A stretch of 64,000 nt of DNA, from assembly GCA_002709405.1 (NCBI GenBank), contig PAQV01000087.1:23581-87580 (forward strand), given 5' to 3'. Numbering within the stretch: the stretch's first letter is position 1; every line of letters starts with the position of its first letter. Of this stretch, positions 41,228-50,039 are shown piece by piece. This DNA comes from Paracoccaceae bacterium. Its GTDB lineage: Bacteria > Pseudomonadota > Alphaproteobacteria > Rhodobacterales > Rhodobacteraceae. The notes under the pieces were generated by a model. The model was not told the origin of the DNA, ran no database searches, and was given only the letters and a program-made list of their open reading frames with translations. Both the position numbers and the translations under genes were made by a program.

Positions 41228-42694
41228 TCATTGCCGGGGAATGGCGAACACCGCGCGCAGCCCGTGCGGGGCCAGTTCAAAGCGCAATTCGCCCCCGTGG
41301 ACCAGCGCGATGGTCGACACGATGCTCAGCCCCAGCCCGATGCCCTCGCTTGCGCCCGCATTGTCGCCGCGCCGGAAGGGGGCCATCAGGGTCTCGATTT
41401 CCTCGGTCGAGCGCATGCCGCTGGCGTCCTCGACCATGATCATGGCCATGTCGGCCGTGGCCTCCAGGTGCAGCTCGGCCCTCCGGCCGTATTTCAGGGC
41501 GTTGTCCACCAGGTTCGTCACCGCCCGCTGGATCGACACGGGCCGGGCCGTGACAAGGATGCGGTGCGCGCCCTCGACCACCTGCTGGCCCCGGCGCGAG
41601 GTGAACAGCGACTGCCCGGCCCGCAGCACCATCGGTTCGACCCGGGCCAGGCGCACCGGGTGGCCGAGATCCTGGTAATCGTCGACCAGCGCCTCGATCA
41701 GCGCGGTCAGGGACAGCTTGCGTGGGTCCTCGACGTTCAGCTCGGCATGGGTGTAGGTCAGGACACTGTCGATGATGGCCGACATGCGGTCGATGTCGGC
41801 CTCGAACTTCCCGCGCAGGTCGGCGTCGTCGATCAGGGTGGACCGCAGGCGCAGCCGGGTGGCGGGCGTGCCCAGGTCGTGGCTGACCCCCGACAGGACC
41901 ACCGCCCGTTTGGCCAGCTGGTCGCGCTCGGTTTCCAGGTAAGAGTTCACCGCGTCGACGATGGCCCGCAATTCGGCCGGGCCCTCGGCCTCGTAGCTGT
42001 CGGGCGCGCCGACCCGGCGGCGGGTGCCAAGCGCCTGGGCGAACCCGGCAAAGCGGGCGGCGGTGTTGGCCACCAGCGTGAACAGGACCCCCACGGCCAC
42101 CAGCCCCATGACGATGGCCATCAGGCGCATGTCGGCCGGCGCCGCCGCGCAGCCCCAGACCGAGGGCGCCTCGACCCGCCGCCATTCTCCGGCCGCGGGC
42201 CGGGCGATGATCTGGGGATGGCTGCAATAGCGGGCCATCAGGCGGGTCAGCTGGCCCAGGGTTTCCTCGGGGCGCTGGCCGGGGCGCGAGGGCAGCTCGG
42301 CCACGCGGTATTGAAGCCCGTCCGAGATCACCGCCATTGCCAGCCCCGCCCCGCCGGTGGCATCGGGCAGGATGGGCGCGATGGTGACATAGGCGGGGCT
42401 GGGCAGGCCGCTGATCGCCTGGAACTCGCCTTCGTCGGCCCGGGCACTGTCGGTCTCGCCCAGCAGGGTTACCGTGACGCCTTCGGGCAGGGCCGCCCCG
42501 CGCGACAGGGTATCGTAAAGCAGGATGCCGATGCGCTCGGCCCGGTCCAGGTGGGCCGCCCACCGGGACTGCGACAGGGTCCACATGGCCGTCACGATCA
42601 CGCCCACCAGCACCGCGGCGGCCAGGGCAAGCGCCCCGGACACCCGCAGGCTTGGCCCGGCCCCCGCGCCCGGTTTCGCGGCCCGGGTGGTCAC
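41228..42694 (-). CDS. EnvZ-like sensor histidine kinase
   Basis: 488 aa, membrane-bound. First membrane helix 'LALAAAVLVGVIVTAMWTLS' (about 20-40), a periplasmic sensor of about 150 residues, second helix 'LMAIVMGLVAVGVLFTLVAN', HAMP linker, then the dimerisation domain with phospho-His in 'LSGVSHDLGTPATRLRLRST' (Gly replaces the usual Arg after Leu) and the ATP-binding domain: N-box 'NLVDNALKYG' and 'GASEGIGLGLSIVSTIALVH'. GTG start at 42694 overlaps the regulator stop. Likely senses an external sugar or envelope signal for the divergent ABC transporter. Confidence 0.9.
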   Translation of the reverse strand: MTTRAAKPGAGAGPSLRVSGALALAAAVLVGVIVTAMWTLSQSRWAAHLDRAERIGILLYDTLSRGAALPEGVTVTLLGETDSARADEGEFQAISGLPSPAYVTIAPILPDATGGAGLAMAVISDGLQYRVAELPSRPGQRPEETLGQLTRLMARYCSHPQIIARPAAGEWRRVEAPSVWGCAAAPADMRLMAIVMGLVAVGVLFTLVANTAARFAGFAQALGTRRRVGAPDSYEAEGPAELRAIVDAVNSYLETERDQLAKRAVVLSGVSHDLGTPATRLRLRSTLIDDADLRGKFEADIDRMSAIIDSVLTYTHAELNVEDPRKLSLTALIEALVDDYQDLGHPVRLARVEPMVLRAGQSLFTSRRGQQVVEGAHRILVTARPVSIQRAVTNLVDNALKYGRRAELHLEATADMAMIMVEDASGMRSTEEIETLMAPFRRGDNAGASEGIGLGLSIVSTIALVHGGELRFELAPHGLRAVFAIPRQ

Positions 42695-43425
42695 GTGTCT
42701 TCCGCATGCACATCGACGGCCAGCACGTAGCCCACGCCCCGTTCGGTGCGCAGCATCTGCGGATCCTTCGGCGTGGCCTCGATCTTTGAGCGCAGCCGGC
42801 CGACCAGCACGTCGATGGCCCGGCCCCCGGCCTCATCGCCCGAACCGTCGCCGGTCACGTCCAGCGCGGCGGCGATTTCCTCGCGGGTCAGGGGAATGTG
42901 CGGATTGGCCAGAAGCGCTTGCAACAGCTTGGTTTCCCGGCGCGACAGGGCGACCTGGAACCCCTGCGGAGAGATCACCTCGTCGCGCTTGGCGTCATAG
43001 GTCCAGCCGTTGAACCGGAAGGTCCGCGTGCGCCGCCGATGCACCAGCGAGGCGGTCCGGCGGGCCCGGGCCAACACCGCGCGGACACGGGCGACCAGCA
43101 GGTCGGGGTTGAACGGCTTGGCCACGTAATCATCGGCCCCGACGTCGTAGCCGGCCATGCGCTGATGATCGGCGGACAGGGCCGAGACCATGACGATCGG
43201 CACGTCCTGGTCGCGGCGCAGGCGTGCGCAGATCTCGATCCCGCTTTCGTCGCCCAGCATGACGTCCAGCAGGATCAGGTCGATGCGCCCGGCGGCCATG
43301 GCGGCCAGGATGTCGGCCTCGCAGGCGGCTTCCAGCGCGATGAAGCCCTGCTTGTGCAGATACTGGGTCATCATTCCGCGCATCTCGGAATCGTCGTCGA
43401 CAACAAGCAGCCTGGCAATGGTCAT
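42691..43425 (-). CDS. OmpR-family response regulator
   Basis: 244 aa. Receiver domain with phosphoacceptor Asp in 'RIDLILLDVMLGDESGIEIC' and Lys in 'YVAKPFNPD'; winged-helix DNA-binding domain with 'LSRRETKLLQALLANPHIPL' and 'RAIDVLVGRLRSKIEATPKD'. Stop overlaps the kinase GTG. Divergent from the sugar ABC operon; a tandem TGTAACA box lies between, 53 bp upstream of this start. Comparable to the GltR/GtrS arrangement that controls glucose uptake in Pseudomonas (analogy only). Confidence 0.92.
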   Translation of the reverse strand: MTIARLLVVDDDSEMRGMMTQYLHKQGFIALEAACEADILAAMAAGRIDLILLDVMLGDESGIEICARLRRDQDVPIVMVSALSADHQRMAGYDVGADDYVAKPFNPDLLVARVRAVLARARRTASLVHRRRTRTFRFNGWTYDAKRDEVISPQGFQVALSRRETKLLQALLANPHIPLTREEIAAALDVTGDGSGDEAGGRAIDVLVGRLRSKIEATPKDPQMLRTERGVGYVLAVDVHAEDT

Positions 43426-43477
43426 GTTGTCCTCCCTCGGGTCCGGTTTCCTTCGCAGGCGCAGCAATTTCAACGAC

Positions 43478-43497
43478 CCTGTAACAGCCTGTAACAG
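43478..43497. promoter_or_regulatory. Tandem OmpR-type box
   Basis: CCTGTAACAG occurs twice in exact 10-bp tandem (43478-43487, 43488-43497). TGTAACA direct repeats one helical turn apart are the usual target shape for OmpR/PhoB winged-helix regulators. Lies between the regulator gene and the ABC operon, so probably the autoregulatory and activating site. Confidence 0.75.
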
Positions 43498-43624
43498 ATC
43501 GCCGGACTTTCTGCCCGCCCGCCTCGTCTTGCCCCGGATCGGCCCCTTGCGGACCGGGGGCGCAACAGAGCAGGATCCGCGCCACAACTGCTATAGATGG
43601 CAGTCCGAACGGGAGGAATCCAAG

Positions 43625-44869
43625 ATGAAACACACCGCTTTTGCGGCTATTTCCGCTATTGCCCTGACCGCGGCCGGCGTGGCCGTTGCCGAACCGCAGG
43701 CCGAAGTCCTGCATTGGTGGACGTCGGGTGGCGAGGCCAAGTCCGTGGCCGTCTTGCAGAAGGAATTCGCGGATAACGGCGGTACCTGGACCGACATGCC
43801 GGTTGCCGGTGGCGGCGGAGACGCGGCCATGACGGCCCTGCGCGCCCGCGTGCTGTCGGGCAACGCGCCGACCGCCGTGCAGCTGAAGGGCCCGGCGATC
43901 CAGGAATGGTACGAAGAGGGCGTTCTGGCCGACATTTCGTCGGTGGCCGAGGCCGAAGGCTGGGCCGACGTGCTGCCCGAGCAGATCGCCGAACACATGA
44001 AATGCGAAGGTGCCTGGTGCGCGGCCCCCGTGAACGTCCACCGCGTGGACTGGATCTGGGCCAACAAGGACGTGCTGGAAGCCAACGGCATCGAGATGCC
44101 GACCACCTGGGACGAATTCAACGCGGCGGCCGAAAAGCTGCAGGCGGCGGGCATCATTCCGCTGGCCCATGGCGGCCAGGCCTGGCAGGACGCGACCGTC
44201 TTCGAAACCGTTGTCCTGGGTCTTGGCGGCCCCGAGTTCTTCCAGCAGGCGCTGGTCGACCTGGACCCCGAGGCGCTGACCTCGGACACGATGGTTGCCG
44301 TCTTCGACCAGATGCGCACCCTGCGCGGCTATGTCGACGACAACTTCTCGGGCCGTGACTGGAACCTGGCCACCGCGATGGTCATGAACGGCGAAGCCGC
44401 CTTCCAGATCATGGGCGACTGGGCCAAGGGCGAATTCCTGGCCGCGGGCAAGGTCCCGGGCGAAGACTTCCTGTGCGGGTCCACCCCGGGCGAGGGCTTC
44501 CTGTACAACGTCGACAGCTTTGCCATGTTCGACGTCAAGGGCGACGACAAGAAGGCCGGGCAGGACCTGCTGGCCGAGCTGATCGTCGGCCCCAGCTTCC
44601 AGGAAGTGTTCAACCTGAACAAGGGCTCGATCCCGGTGCGCACCGACGTGGCGCTCGACAAGTTCGACGATTGCGCGCACCTGTCGTCCGAAGACATGAC
44701 CGCATCGGCCGAAGGCGGCGCCCTGCTGCCCTCCTATGCCCACGGCATGGCCCTGCGCGGCGCGCAGGCGGGTGCGATCACCGACGTGGTGACGGCGCAT
44801 TTCAACTCGGACATGTCGTCGGCAGACGCGGTCCAGATGCTGGCCGACGGCGTCGCGAACTCGATGTGA
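43625..44869 (+). CDS. Sugar ABC transporter substrate-binding protein (CUT1, glucose/mannose type)
   Basis: 414 aa periplasmic protein. Signal peptide residues 1-22 ending 'AGVAVA', mature start 'EPQAEVLHWWTSGGEAKSVA'. Family-1 marks: 'RARVLSGNAPTAVQLKG', 'PVNVHRVDWIWANKDVLEAN', 'NGEAAFQIMGDWAKGEF'. This pattern is common in glucose/mannose binding proteins of Proteobacteria. AUG preceded by GGGAGGA. First gene of a four-gene importer; two hairpins follow before the permeases. Confidence 0.92.
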   Translation: MKHTAFAAISAIALTAAGVAVAEPQAEVLHWWTSGGEAKSVAVLQKEFADNGGTWTDMPVAGGGGDAAMTALRARVLSGNAPTAVQLKGPAIQEWYEEGVLADISSVAEAEGWADVLPEQIAEHMKCEGAWCAAPVNVHRVDWIWANKDVLEANGIEMPTTWDEFNAAAEKLQAAGIIPLAHGGQAWQDATVFETVVLGLGGPEFFQQALVDLDPEALTSDTMVAVFDQMRTLRGYVDDNFSGRDWNLATAMVMNGEAAFQIMGDWAKGEFLAAGKVPGEDFLCGSTPGEGFLYNVDSFAMFDVKGDDKKAGQDLLAELIVGPSFQEVFNLNKGSIPVRTDVALDKFDDCAHLSSEDMTASAEGGALLPSYAHGMALRGAQAGAITDVVTAHFNSDMSSADAVQMLADGVANSM

Positions 44870-44937
44870 TCGGGCGGGCCGGCCGCATTTGCCGGCTGGC
44901 CCCCTGATCGACCCCGGTCCCTGACCGGATAATGACA

Positions 44938-44962
44938 GGGCCCGTCCATCACGGACGGGCCC
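44938..44962 (+). terminator. Attenuator-like hairpin between binding-protein and permease genes
   Basis: GGGCCCGTCC (44938-44947) pairs perfectly with GGACGGGCCC (44953-44962), loop ATCAC, no T-tract. It sits 18 bp before the permease ATG. A second, less perfect hairpin (GGGCCGGC/GCCGGCTGGCCC, about 44875-44902) precedes it. Probably lowers permease expression relative to the binding protein. Confidence 0.7.
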
Positions 44963-44979
44963 GACAACAGGAGAACGAT

Positions 44980-45852
44980 ATGGCCAGGTGGTTCGAAACC
45001 CATTTGCCCAAGATCGTGCTGGCACCCAGCTTCATCGCTGTCCTGATCTTCGTTTACGGTTTCATCGGCTGGACGGCCTGGGTTTCCCTGACCCGGTCCA
45101 AGCTGCTGCCCAAGTACGAGATCGTCGGTTTCATCCAGTACGACAGGCTCTTCGCCTCCCCCCGGTGGGACACGGCGATGACAAACCTTTACATCTTCGG
45201 TGGCATGTTCATCGTCATCTCGATGGTGCTTGGCCTGATCCTGGCGATCCTGCTGGACCAGCAGATCCGGGTCGAGGGTGCGATCCGCACGATCTACCTT
45301 TACCCCATGGCCCTGTCGATGATCGTCACCGGCACGGCGTGGAAATGGATCCTGAACCCCGGGCTGGGCGTGCAGGCCATGGTGCAGGGCTGGGGGTTTG
45401 AGAACTTCAAGTTCGACTGGCTGGTGAACCCCGACATGGCGATCTACACGATCGTGCTGGCCGCGATCTGGCAAAGCTCGGGCTTTGTCATGGCGCTGTT
45501 CCTCGCCGGCCTGCGGTCGGTGGACACGGAAATCATCCGCGCCGCCCAGATCGACGGCATCCCCACCTGGCGGGTCTACACGGCGATCATCATACCCTCG
45601 ATGGCCCCGATCTTCCTGTCGGCCTTCATCGTGCTGGCCCACCTTGCCATCAAGAGCTTTGACCTGGTCATCGCCCTCACCGGAGGCGGCCCCGGCTATG
45701 CCACCGACCTGCCCGCGACCTACATGTATGCCATGGCGTTTTCGCGCGGCGACGTGGGGCAGGCGGCGAGTTCGGCCATGATCATGATGCTGGTGATCTT
45801 CATCATCGTCGTTCCCTATCTCTATTCCGAGCTGAGGGCGAAAAATGACTGA
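44980..45852 (+). CDS. Sugar ABC transporter permease 1
   Basis: 290 aa inner-membrane protein, about six hydrophobic segments. N-terminal helix 'LAPSFIAVLIFVYGFIGWTA'; EAA loop 'DTEIIRAAQIDGIPTWRVYT'; 'LTGGGPGYATDLPATYMYAM' is the typical MalF-type late loop. ATG 44980 follows CAGGAGA. Overlaps permease 2 by 8 bp. Confidence 0.92.
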   Translation: MARWFETHLPKIVLAPSFIAVLIFVYGFIGWTAWVSLTRSKLLPKYEIVGFIQYDRLFASPRWDTAMTNLYIFGGMFIVISMVLGLILAILLDQQIRVEGAIRTIYLYPMALSMIVTGTAWKWILNPGLGVQAMVQGWGFENFKFDWLVNPDMAIYTIVLAAIWQSSGFVMALFLAGLRSVDTEIIRAAQIDGIPTWRVYTAIIIPSMAPIFLSAFIVLAHLAIKSFDLVIALTGGGPGYATDLPATYMYAMAFSRGDVGQAASSAMIMMLVIFIIVVPYLYSELRAKND

Positions 45853-46735
45853 TGTTCCCTATTCGCCCGCCCGCCAGTCCAGCGCCGGCAAGGTCGCGCT
45901 GCGCTGGGGGCTCTACCTGATCCTGGGGATCTTCGCGGTCTATTACCTGATGCCGCTGTTCGTGATGATCACGACCTCGCTGAAAAGCCTGGAAGAGATC
46001 CGCACCGGAGACCTGGTGTCCTTGCCCCGCGAGGTCACCTTCGACGCCTGGGCCAAGGCCTGGTCGGGGGCCTGCACCGGCATCCAGTGTGAAGGTGTGC
46101 GACCCTATTTCTGGAACTCGGTGCTGATCGCGGTGCCCGGCGTGCTGATCTCGACCCTTTTGGGCGCGGTGAACGGCTATGTCGTCGCGCAATGGCGGTT
46201 CAAGGGCGCCAACGTGATCTTTGCGCTGATGCTCTTTGGCTGCTTCATCCCGTTCCAGGTGGTGCTGCTGCCCATGGCCCGGATGCTGGGCCTCTTGGGC
46301 ATGGCCGGCACGATCCCGGGGCTGATCTTTGTCCACGTGATCTACGGTATCGGCTTCACCACGCTGTTCTTCCGGAACTACTACGTGACCATCCCGGTTG
46401 AACTGGTGAAGGCCGCCAAGGTCGACGGAGCCAGCTTCCTGCGGATCTTCTGGTCGATCTTCCTGCCGCTTTCAATCCCGATCATCGTGGTCAGCGTCAT
46501 CTGGCAGTTCACCCAGATCTGGAACGACTTCCTCTTCGGTGTCTCGTTCAGCTCGGCCGGCACGCAGCCGGTGACCGTGGCCCTGAACAACATCGTCAAC
46601 TCGACGACGGGCGTGAAGGAATACAACGTGGACATGGCCGCCGCGATCATCGCCGCCCTGCCCACGCTTCTCGTCTACGTCGTCGCCGGCAAATACTTCA
46701 TCCGCGGTCTGACCGCCGGATCCGTGAAAGGATGA
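45845..46735 (+). CDS. Sugar ABC transporter permease 2
   Basis: 296 aa inner-membrane protein with about six segments. EAA loop 'VELVKAAKVDGASFLRIFWS'; C-terminus 'FIRGLTAGSVKG' is the standard MalG-type ending. Overlaps permease 1 and the ATPase gene, so all are translated from one message. Confidence 0.92.
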   Translation: MTDVPYSPARQSSAGKVALRWGLYLILGIFAVYYLMPLFVMITTSLKSLEEIRTGDLVSLPREVTFDAWAKAWSGACTGIQCEGVRPYFWNSVLIAVPGVLISTLLGAVNGYVVAQWRFKGANVIFALMLFGCFIPFQVVLLPMARMLGLLGMAGTIPGLIFVHVIYGIGFTTLFFRNYYVTIPVELVKAAKVDGASFLRIFWSIFLPLSIPIIVVSVIWQFTQIWNDFLFGVSFSSAGTQPVTVALNNIVNSTTGVKEYNVDMAAAIIAALPTLLVYVVAGKYFIRGLTAGSVKG

Positions 46736-47838
46736 GTGACATGGCTCCGATCCTCGATATCCAGAACCTGTACAAAAGCTACGGGTCGACCGAGATCCTC
46801 AAGGACATCAACGTGTCCATCGAACCGGGCGATTTCCTTGTGCTCGTCGGGCCTTCGGGCTGCGGCAAGTCCACCCTGCTGAACTGCATCGCCGGGCTGG
46901 AACCGATTTCCGGCGGCACGCTGATGATCGGCGGGCAGGACATGAACGATGTCTCGCCCAAGGACCGCGACATCGCCATGGTGTTCCAGTCCTATGCCCT
47001 TTACCCGACCATGTCGGTGGCCAAGAACATCACCTTCGGCATGAAGGTGCGGGGAGTCGACCAGGCCACGCAGGACAAGAAACTGGCCGAGGTCGCCCAG
47101 CAATTGCAGATCGAACCGCTGCTGAAACGCCGCCCCGGCCAGCTGTCGGGCGGTCAGCGCCAGCGGGTGGCGATGGGCCGGGCGCTGGTGCGCGATCCCA
47201 AGCTGTTCCTCTTCGACGAGCCGTTGTCGAACCTGGACGCCAAGCTGCGGGTCGAAATGCGGACCGAAATCAAGGCCCTGCACCAGAACCTCGGCGCGTC
47301 GATGGTCTACGTGACCCATGACCAGATCGAGGCGATGACCCTGGCCACCAAGATCGTCGTTATGAAGGGCGGGGTGATCCAGCAGATCGGGACCCCCGCC
47401 GAGATCTACAACCAGCCGGCCAACCTGTTCGTGGCCGATTTCATGGGGTCTCCGGCGATGAACCTGATCCCGGCCAAGACCCGGACGGACGCGGCCGGCA
47501 CCCAGCTGGAAATCGACCGGCCCGGCGGCGCGCCCATCGTGCTGACCGACACCCGGGCACGAGATCTGCCAGCGGACGTCATACTGGGCCTGCGCCCCGA
47601 GGACATCGCCGAGCCGGGCTATCGCTCGGGCGAGACGGTTCAGCAGGCCGATTGCAAGGTCGAGATCGTCGAACCGGCCGGGGCCGACACCTATGTCGTC
47701 ACCACGCTGGGCGGCAAGCTGGTCACCGCACGCCTGCATTCCGACACCCAGGCCGCGCCGGGGGTGAACCACACCTTCGCCTTCGACCTGGGCAAGGTGT
47801 CGTACTTCGTGCCCGAAACCGGCGAGCGCATCGCCTGA
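46732..47838 (+). CDS. Sugar ABC transporter ATPase (UgpC/MalK family)
   Basis: 368 aa. Walker A 'VGPSGCGKSTLLNCIAGLEP', Q-loop 'MVFQSYALYPTMSV', signature 'LSGGQRQRVAMGRALV', Walker B 'KLFLFDEPLSNLDAKLR', switch 'SMVYVTHDQIEAMTLATKIV', then a TOBE-type regulatory C-terminus. ATG 46732 overlaps the permease stop (ATGA); the in-frame ATG at 46741 has AAAGGA at better spacing and may be the true start. Paralogous to the ATPase at 21239-22285, though the two systems have different regulators. Confidence 0.92.
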   Translation: MSDMAPILDIQNLYKSYGSTEILKDINVSIEPGDFLVLVGPSGCGKSTLLNCIAGLEPISGGTLMIGGQDMNDVSPKDRDIAMVFQSYALYPTMSVAKNITFGMKVRGVDQATQDKKLAEVAQQLQIEPLLKRRPGQLSGGQRQRVAMGRALVRDPKLFLFDEPLSNLDAKLRVEMRTEIKALHQNLGASMVYVTHDQIEAMTLATKIVVMKGGVIQQIGTPAEIYNQPANLFVADFMGSPAMNLIPAKTRTDAAGTQLEIDRPGGAPIVLTDTRARDLPADVILGLRPEDIAEPGYRSGETVQQADCKVEIVEPAGADTYVVTTLGGKLVTARLHSDTQAAPGVNHTFAFDLGKVSYFVPETGERIA

Positions 47839-47862
47839 CCCTTGCTGGGGCCCTTCGGGGCC

Positions 47863-48324
47863 TCAGAACGCCAGGGGCGCGTTTTCCTTGACCTCTTTCA
47901 TGACGAAGAAGGTCCGGGTCTGACGCACCCCCGGCAGCGCGATCAGCTTGCGCCCGTGCAGCACGTTGAAATCGGCCATGTCGCGCACCCGGATCTTCAG
48001 CAGGTAGTCGAAGTCGCCCGCCACCAGGTGACAGTCGAGCATCTCTTTCATGTCCGACACCGCGTCTTCGAAGGCCGCGAAACTCTCGGGCGTCGACCGG
48101 TCCAGAACCACCCCCACCATGACCAGGGCCCCCAGGCCCACGGATCCCGGCGACACCTGGGCTTGCACGCGGCTGACGTGGCCCTCGTCGAACAGCCGTT
48201 GGGTCCGCCTGTGACAGGTCGCCGGGCTGACATTCACCGCGGCGGCAAGTTCCGCATTCGTCAGGCGGCCGTTGCCTTGCAAGTGGCGCAGGATGTTCAG
48301 GTCGATTCGGTCGAGATCGCTCAT
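47863..48324 (-). CDS. acdR: Lrp/AsnC-family regulator (AcdR-like)
   Basis: 153 aa. Helix-turn-helix '[20 protein letters not shown]' followed by '[20 protein letters not shown]', then the RAM ligand-binding domain ('[20 protein letters not shown]'). Divergent from acdS with a perfect inverted repeat between the genes; this is the arrangement of acdR-acdS in other bacteria, where an Lrp-type protein activates ACC deaminase. ATG 48324 starts '[14 protein letters not shown]', the usual N-terminus. Confidence 0.88.
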   Translation of the reverse strand: MSDLDRIDLNILRHLQGNGRLTNAELAAAVNVSPATCHRRTQRLFDEGHVSRVQAQVSPGSVGLGALVMVGVVLDRSTPESFAAFEDAVSDMKEMLDCHLVAGDFDYLLKIRVRDMADFNVLHGRKLIALPGVRQTRTFFVMKEVKENAPLAF

Positions 48325-48355
48325 GGAAGGATCTTCCATTCAGGGGTCAGTGTTT

Positions 48356-48377
48356 TCACATAACTCTCATTATGTGA
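48356..48377. promoter_or_regulatory. Lrp/AcdR-type operator
   Basis: TCACATAA (48356-48363), CTCTCA spacer, TTATGTGA (48370-48377): perfect 8-bp inverted repeat in the acdR-acdS intergenic region, 32 bp from the acdR start. Probable site of the Lrp-type regulator. Confidence 0.7.
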
Positions 48378-48478
48378 CGAAAGGCATAGCCAATACAGAA
48401 ATCTGTCGGCCAACTTGGGAAGCACCTTTCATCCAACCCTTGTTACCGTTCCGCCCGACAGACACAAGGAGACAGCCC

Positions 48479-49498
48479 ATGTCGCTGCTGGAAAAGTTCG
48501 ACCGCTACCCGCTGACCTTCGGGCCGACGCCCATCGAACACCTGCCCCGCCTGACCGAGGCCCTGGGCGGCAAGGTCGAGATCTACGCCAAGCGCGACGA
48601 TTGCAACTCTGGCCTGGCGATGGGCGGCAACAAGCTGCGCAAGCTGGAATATATCGTGCCCGACGCCATCGCCTCGGGGGCGGATACGCTGGTGTCGATC
48701 GGGGGCGTGCAATCCAACCACACGCGGATGGTTGCGGCGACGGCGGCCAAGATCGGCATGAAATGCGTGGTCATCCAGGAAAAATGGGTGCCGCATTATG
48801 ATGCCGTTTACGACCGGGTGGGCAACATCATGATGACCCGCCTGATGGGCGCGGATTCGCGGCTGGTGGATGACGGGTTCGACATCGGCATCCGCAAAAG
48901 CTGGGAAAACGCCATCGCCTCGGTCAAGCAGCACGGCGGCAAGCCCTATGCGATCCCGGCGGGGGCTTCGGTCCACAAGTACGGGGCGCTTGGCTATATC
49001 GGCTTTGCCGAGGAAGTCGCCGAACAGGAAAAGGACCTGGGCTTCACCTTCGATTACATCGTCGTCTGCGTGGTCACCGGGTCCACCCAGGGCGGCATGA
49101 TCGTAGGCTTTGCCGCGCAGGACCGGGCCGACCGGGTGATCGGCATCGACGCCTCGGGCACCCTCGACCAGACCCGCGCCCAGGTGCGGTCCATCGTCGA
49201 CAACACCGCCGAGCTGGTGGGCCTGGGCCGCGAGATCCGCGAGGATGAAATCGTCATCAACCCCGACTATGCCTATCCCGCCTACGGCGTGCCGTCCGAG
49301 GAGACCAACGACGCCATCCGCCTGGCCGCCCGGACCGAAGCGATGATGACCGACCCGGTCTACGAGGGCAAATCCATGCAAGGCATGATCGACCTCACTC
49401 GCAAGGGGTTCTTCCCGGAAGGGTCGAAAGTGCTGTATGCCCACCTGGGCGGCGCCCCGGCGCTGAACGGCTACAGCTATTATTTCAAGGACGGCTAA
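48479..49498 (+). CDS. acdS: 1-aminocyclopropane-1-carboxylate deaminase
   Basis: 339 aa PLP enzyme cleaving ACC, the plant and algal ethylene precursor, to 2-oxobutyrate and ammonia. Residues that separate true ACC deaminases from D-cysteine desulfhydrases are all present: PLP Lys52 in '[11 protein letters not shown]', Tyr295 and Glu296 in '[11 protein letters not shown]', Leu323 in '[10 protein letters not shown]', one position above Pseudomonas numbering (51, 294, 295, 322). ATG 48479 follows AAGGAGA. Supports association with plants or ethylene-precursor-rich algae. Confidence 0.95.
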   Translation: MSLLEKFDRYPLTFGPTPIEHLPRLTEALGGKVEIYAKRDDCNSGLAMGGNKLRKLEYIVPDAIASGADTLVSIGGVQSNHTRMVAATAAKIGMKCVVIQEKWVPHYDAVYDRVGNIMMTRLMGADSRLVDDGFDIGIRKSWENAIASVKQHGGKPYAIPAGASVHKYGALGYIGFAEEVAEQEKDLGFTFDYIVVCVVTGSTQGGMIVGFAAQDRADRVIGIDASGTLDQTRAQVRSIVDNTAELVGLGREIREDEIVINPDYAYPAYGVPSEETNDAIRLAARTEAMMTDPVYEGKSMQGMIDLTRKGFFPEGSKVLYAHLGGAPALNGYSYYFKDG

Positions 49499-49506
49499 GC
49501 GCGTCA

Positions 49507-49526
49507 GGGCCGGTTTCCGCCGGCCC
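49507..49526 (+). terminator. Hairpin after acdS
   Basis: GGGCCGG pairs with CCGGCCC around TTTCCG, 9 bp after the acdS stop. Weak T-tract, so a possible terminator. Confidence 0.55.
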
Positions 49527-50039
49527 GTCAGCCCGCCCTTGCATGGGCATTGGCCCGCCGACCGACCCCGCGCCAGGTGATTCGATCTACCAAATCCCGG
49601 TAAACCGGGGCAAATCACAAGATCAGCGCGTGCCACCTGCGTGTTGGTGGTGCAACAGGGCGAAAATGTCCTGTGACGCGCGAGGCAAAACCCACCCTGC
49701 ACGGCTTAAACGGGTTTGGTGGACAAGAAGGCCCGGTCCCATGGGCCTTTAGCGAAGGGCGTCCCGGTGGCTTGTCCAGGGGCTTTATGTCGCAAGACAA
49801 GACAGCGCACCAAATTTTCGCTCGCCCATCTTGATCAACGCCCGAAATCGCCAATGGTTCCCGGCAAAAGTTGCCTCAATTCCGAACCAAGCGGTTTACC
49901 GCCGATCTTCAAATCGGCTAGGCTTGGCGTCACGGGCAAAGATCGAGCTGCCGGCTAAAGGCAAAAACAGCCCGTCAGGACTTCATAGATACAGCGGTGC
50001 TACCGCCCTTCTGCAACCATATGTTGTGAGGGGCCTCGG
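49527..50039. other. Hairpin-rich non-coding stretch
   Basis: No convincing gene in either strand. Several inverted repeats: CCGGTTTACCGG-like CCGGTAAACCGG near 49600, AAACCC/GGGTTT at about 49688-49717, AAGGCCC/GGGCCTT (49728-49734/49743-49749), CTTGTC/GACAAG at about 49772-49802, and GCCGAT/ATCGGC at about 49902-49919. It is less GC-rich than its neighbours. It could hold an unrecognised structured RNA, promoter and leader of the glucan locus. Confidence 0.45.

Noticed and set aside
49543..49752. 69-residue plus-strand frame in the 541-bp gap after acdS
   Set aside because: No ribosome site, no family resemblance, and it overlaps terminator-like hairpins; also a competing frame on the other strand. 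Treated as non-coding.
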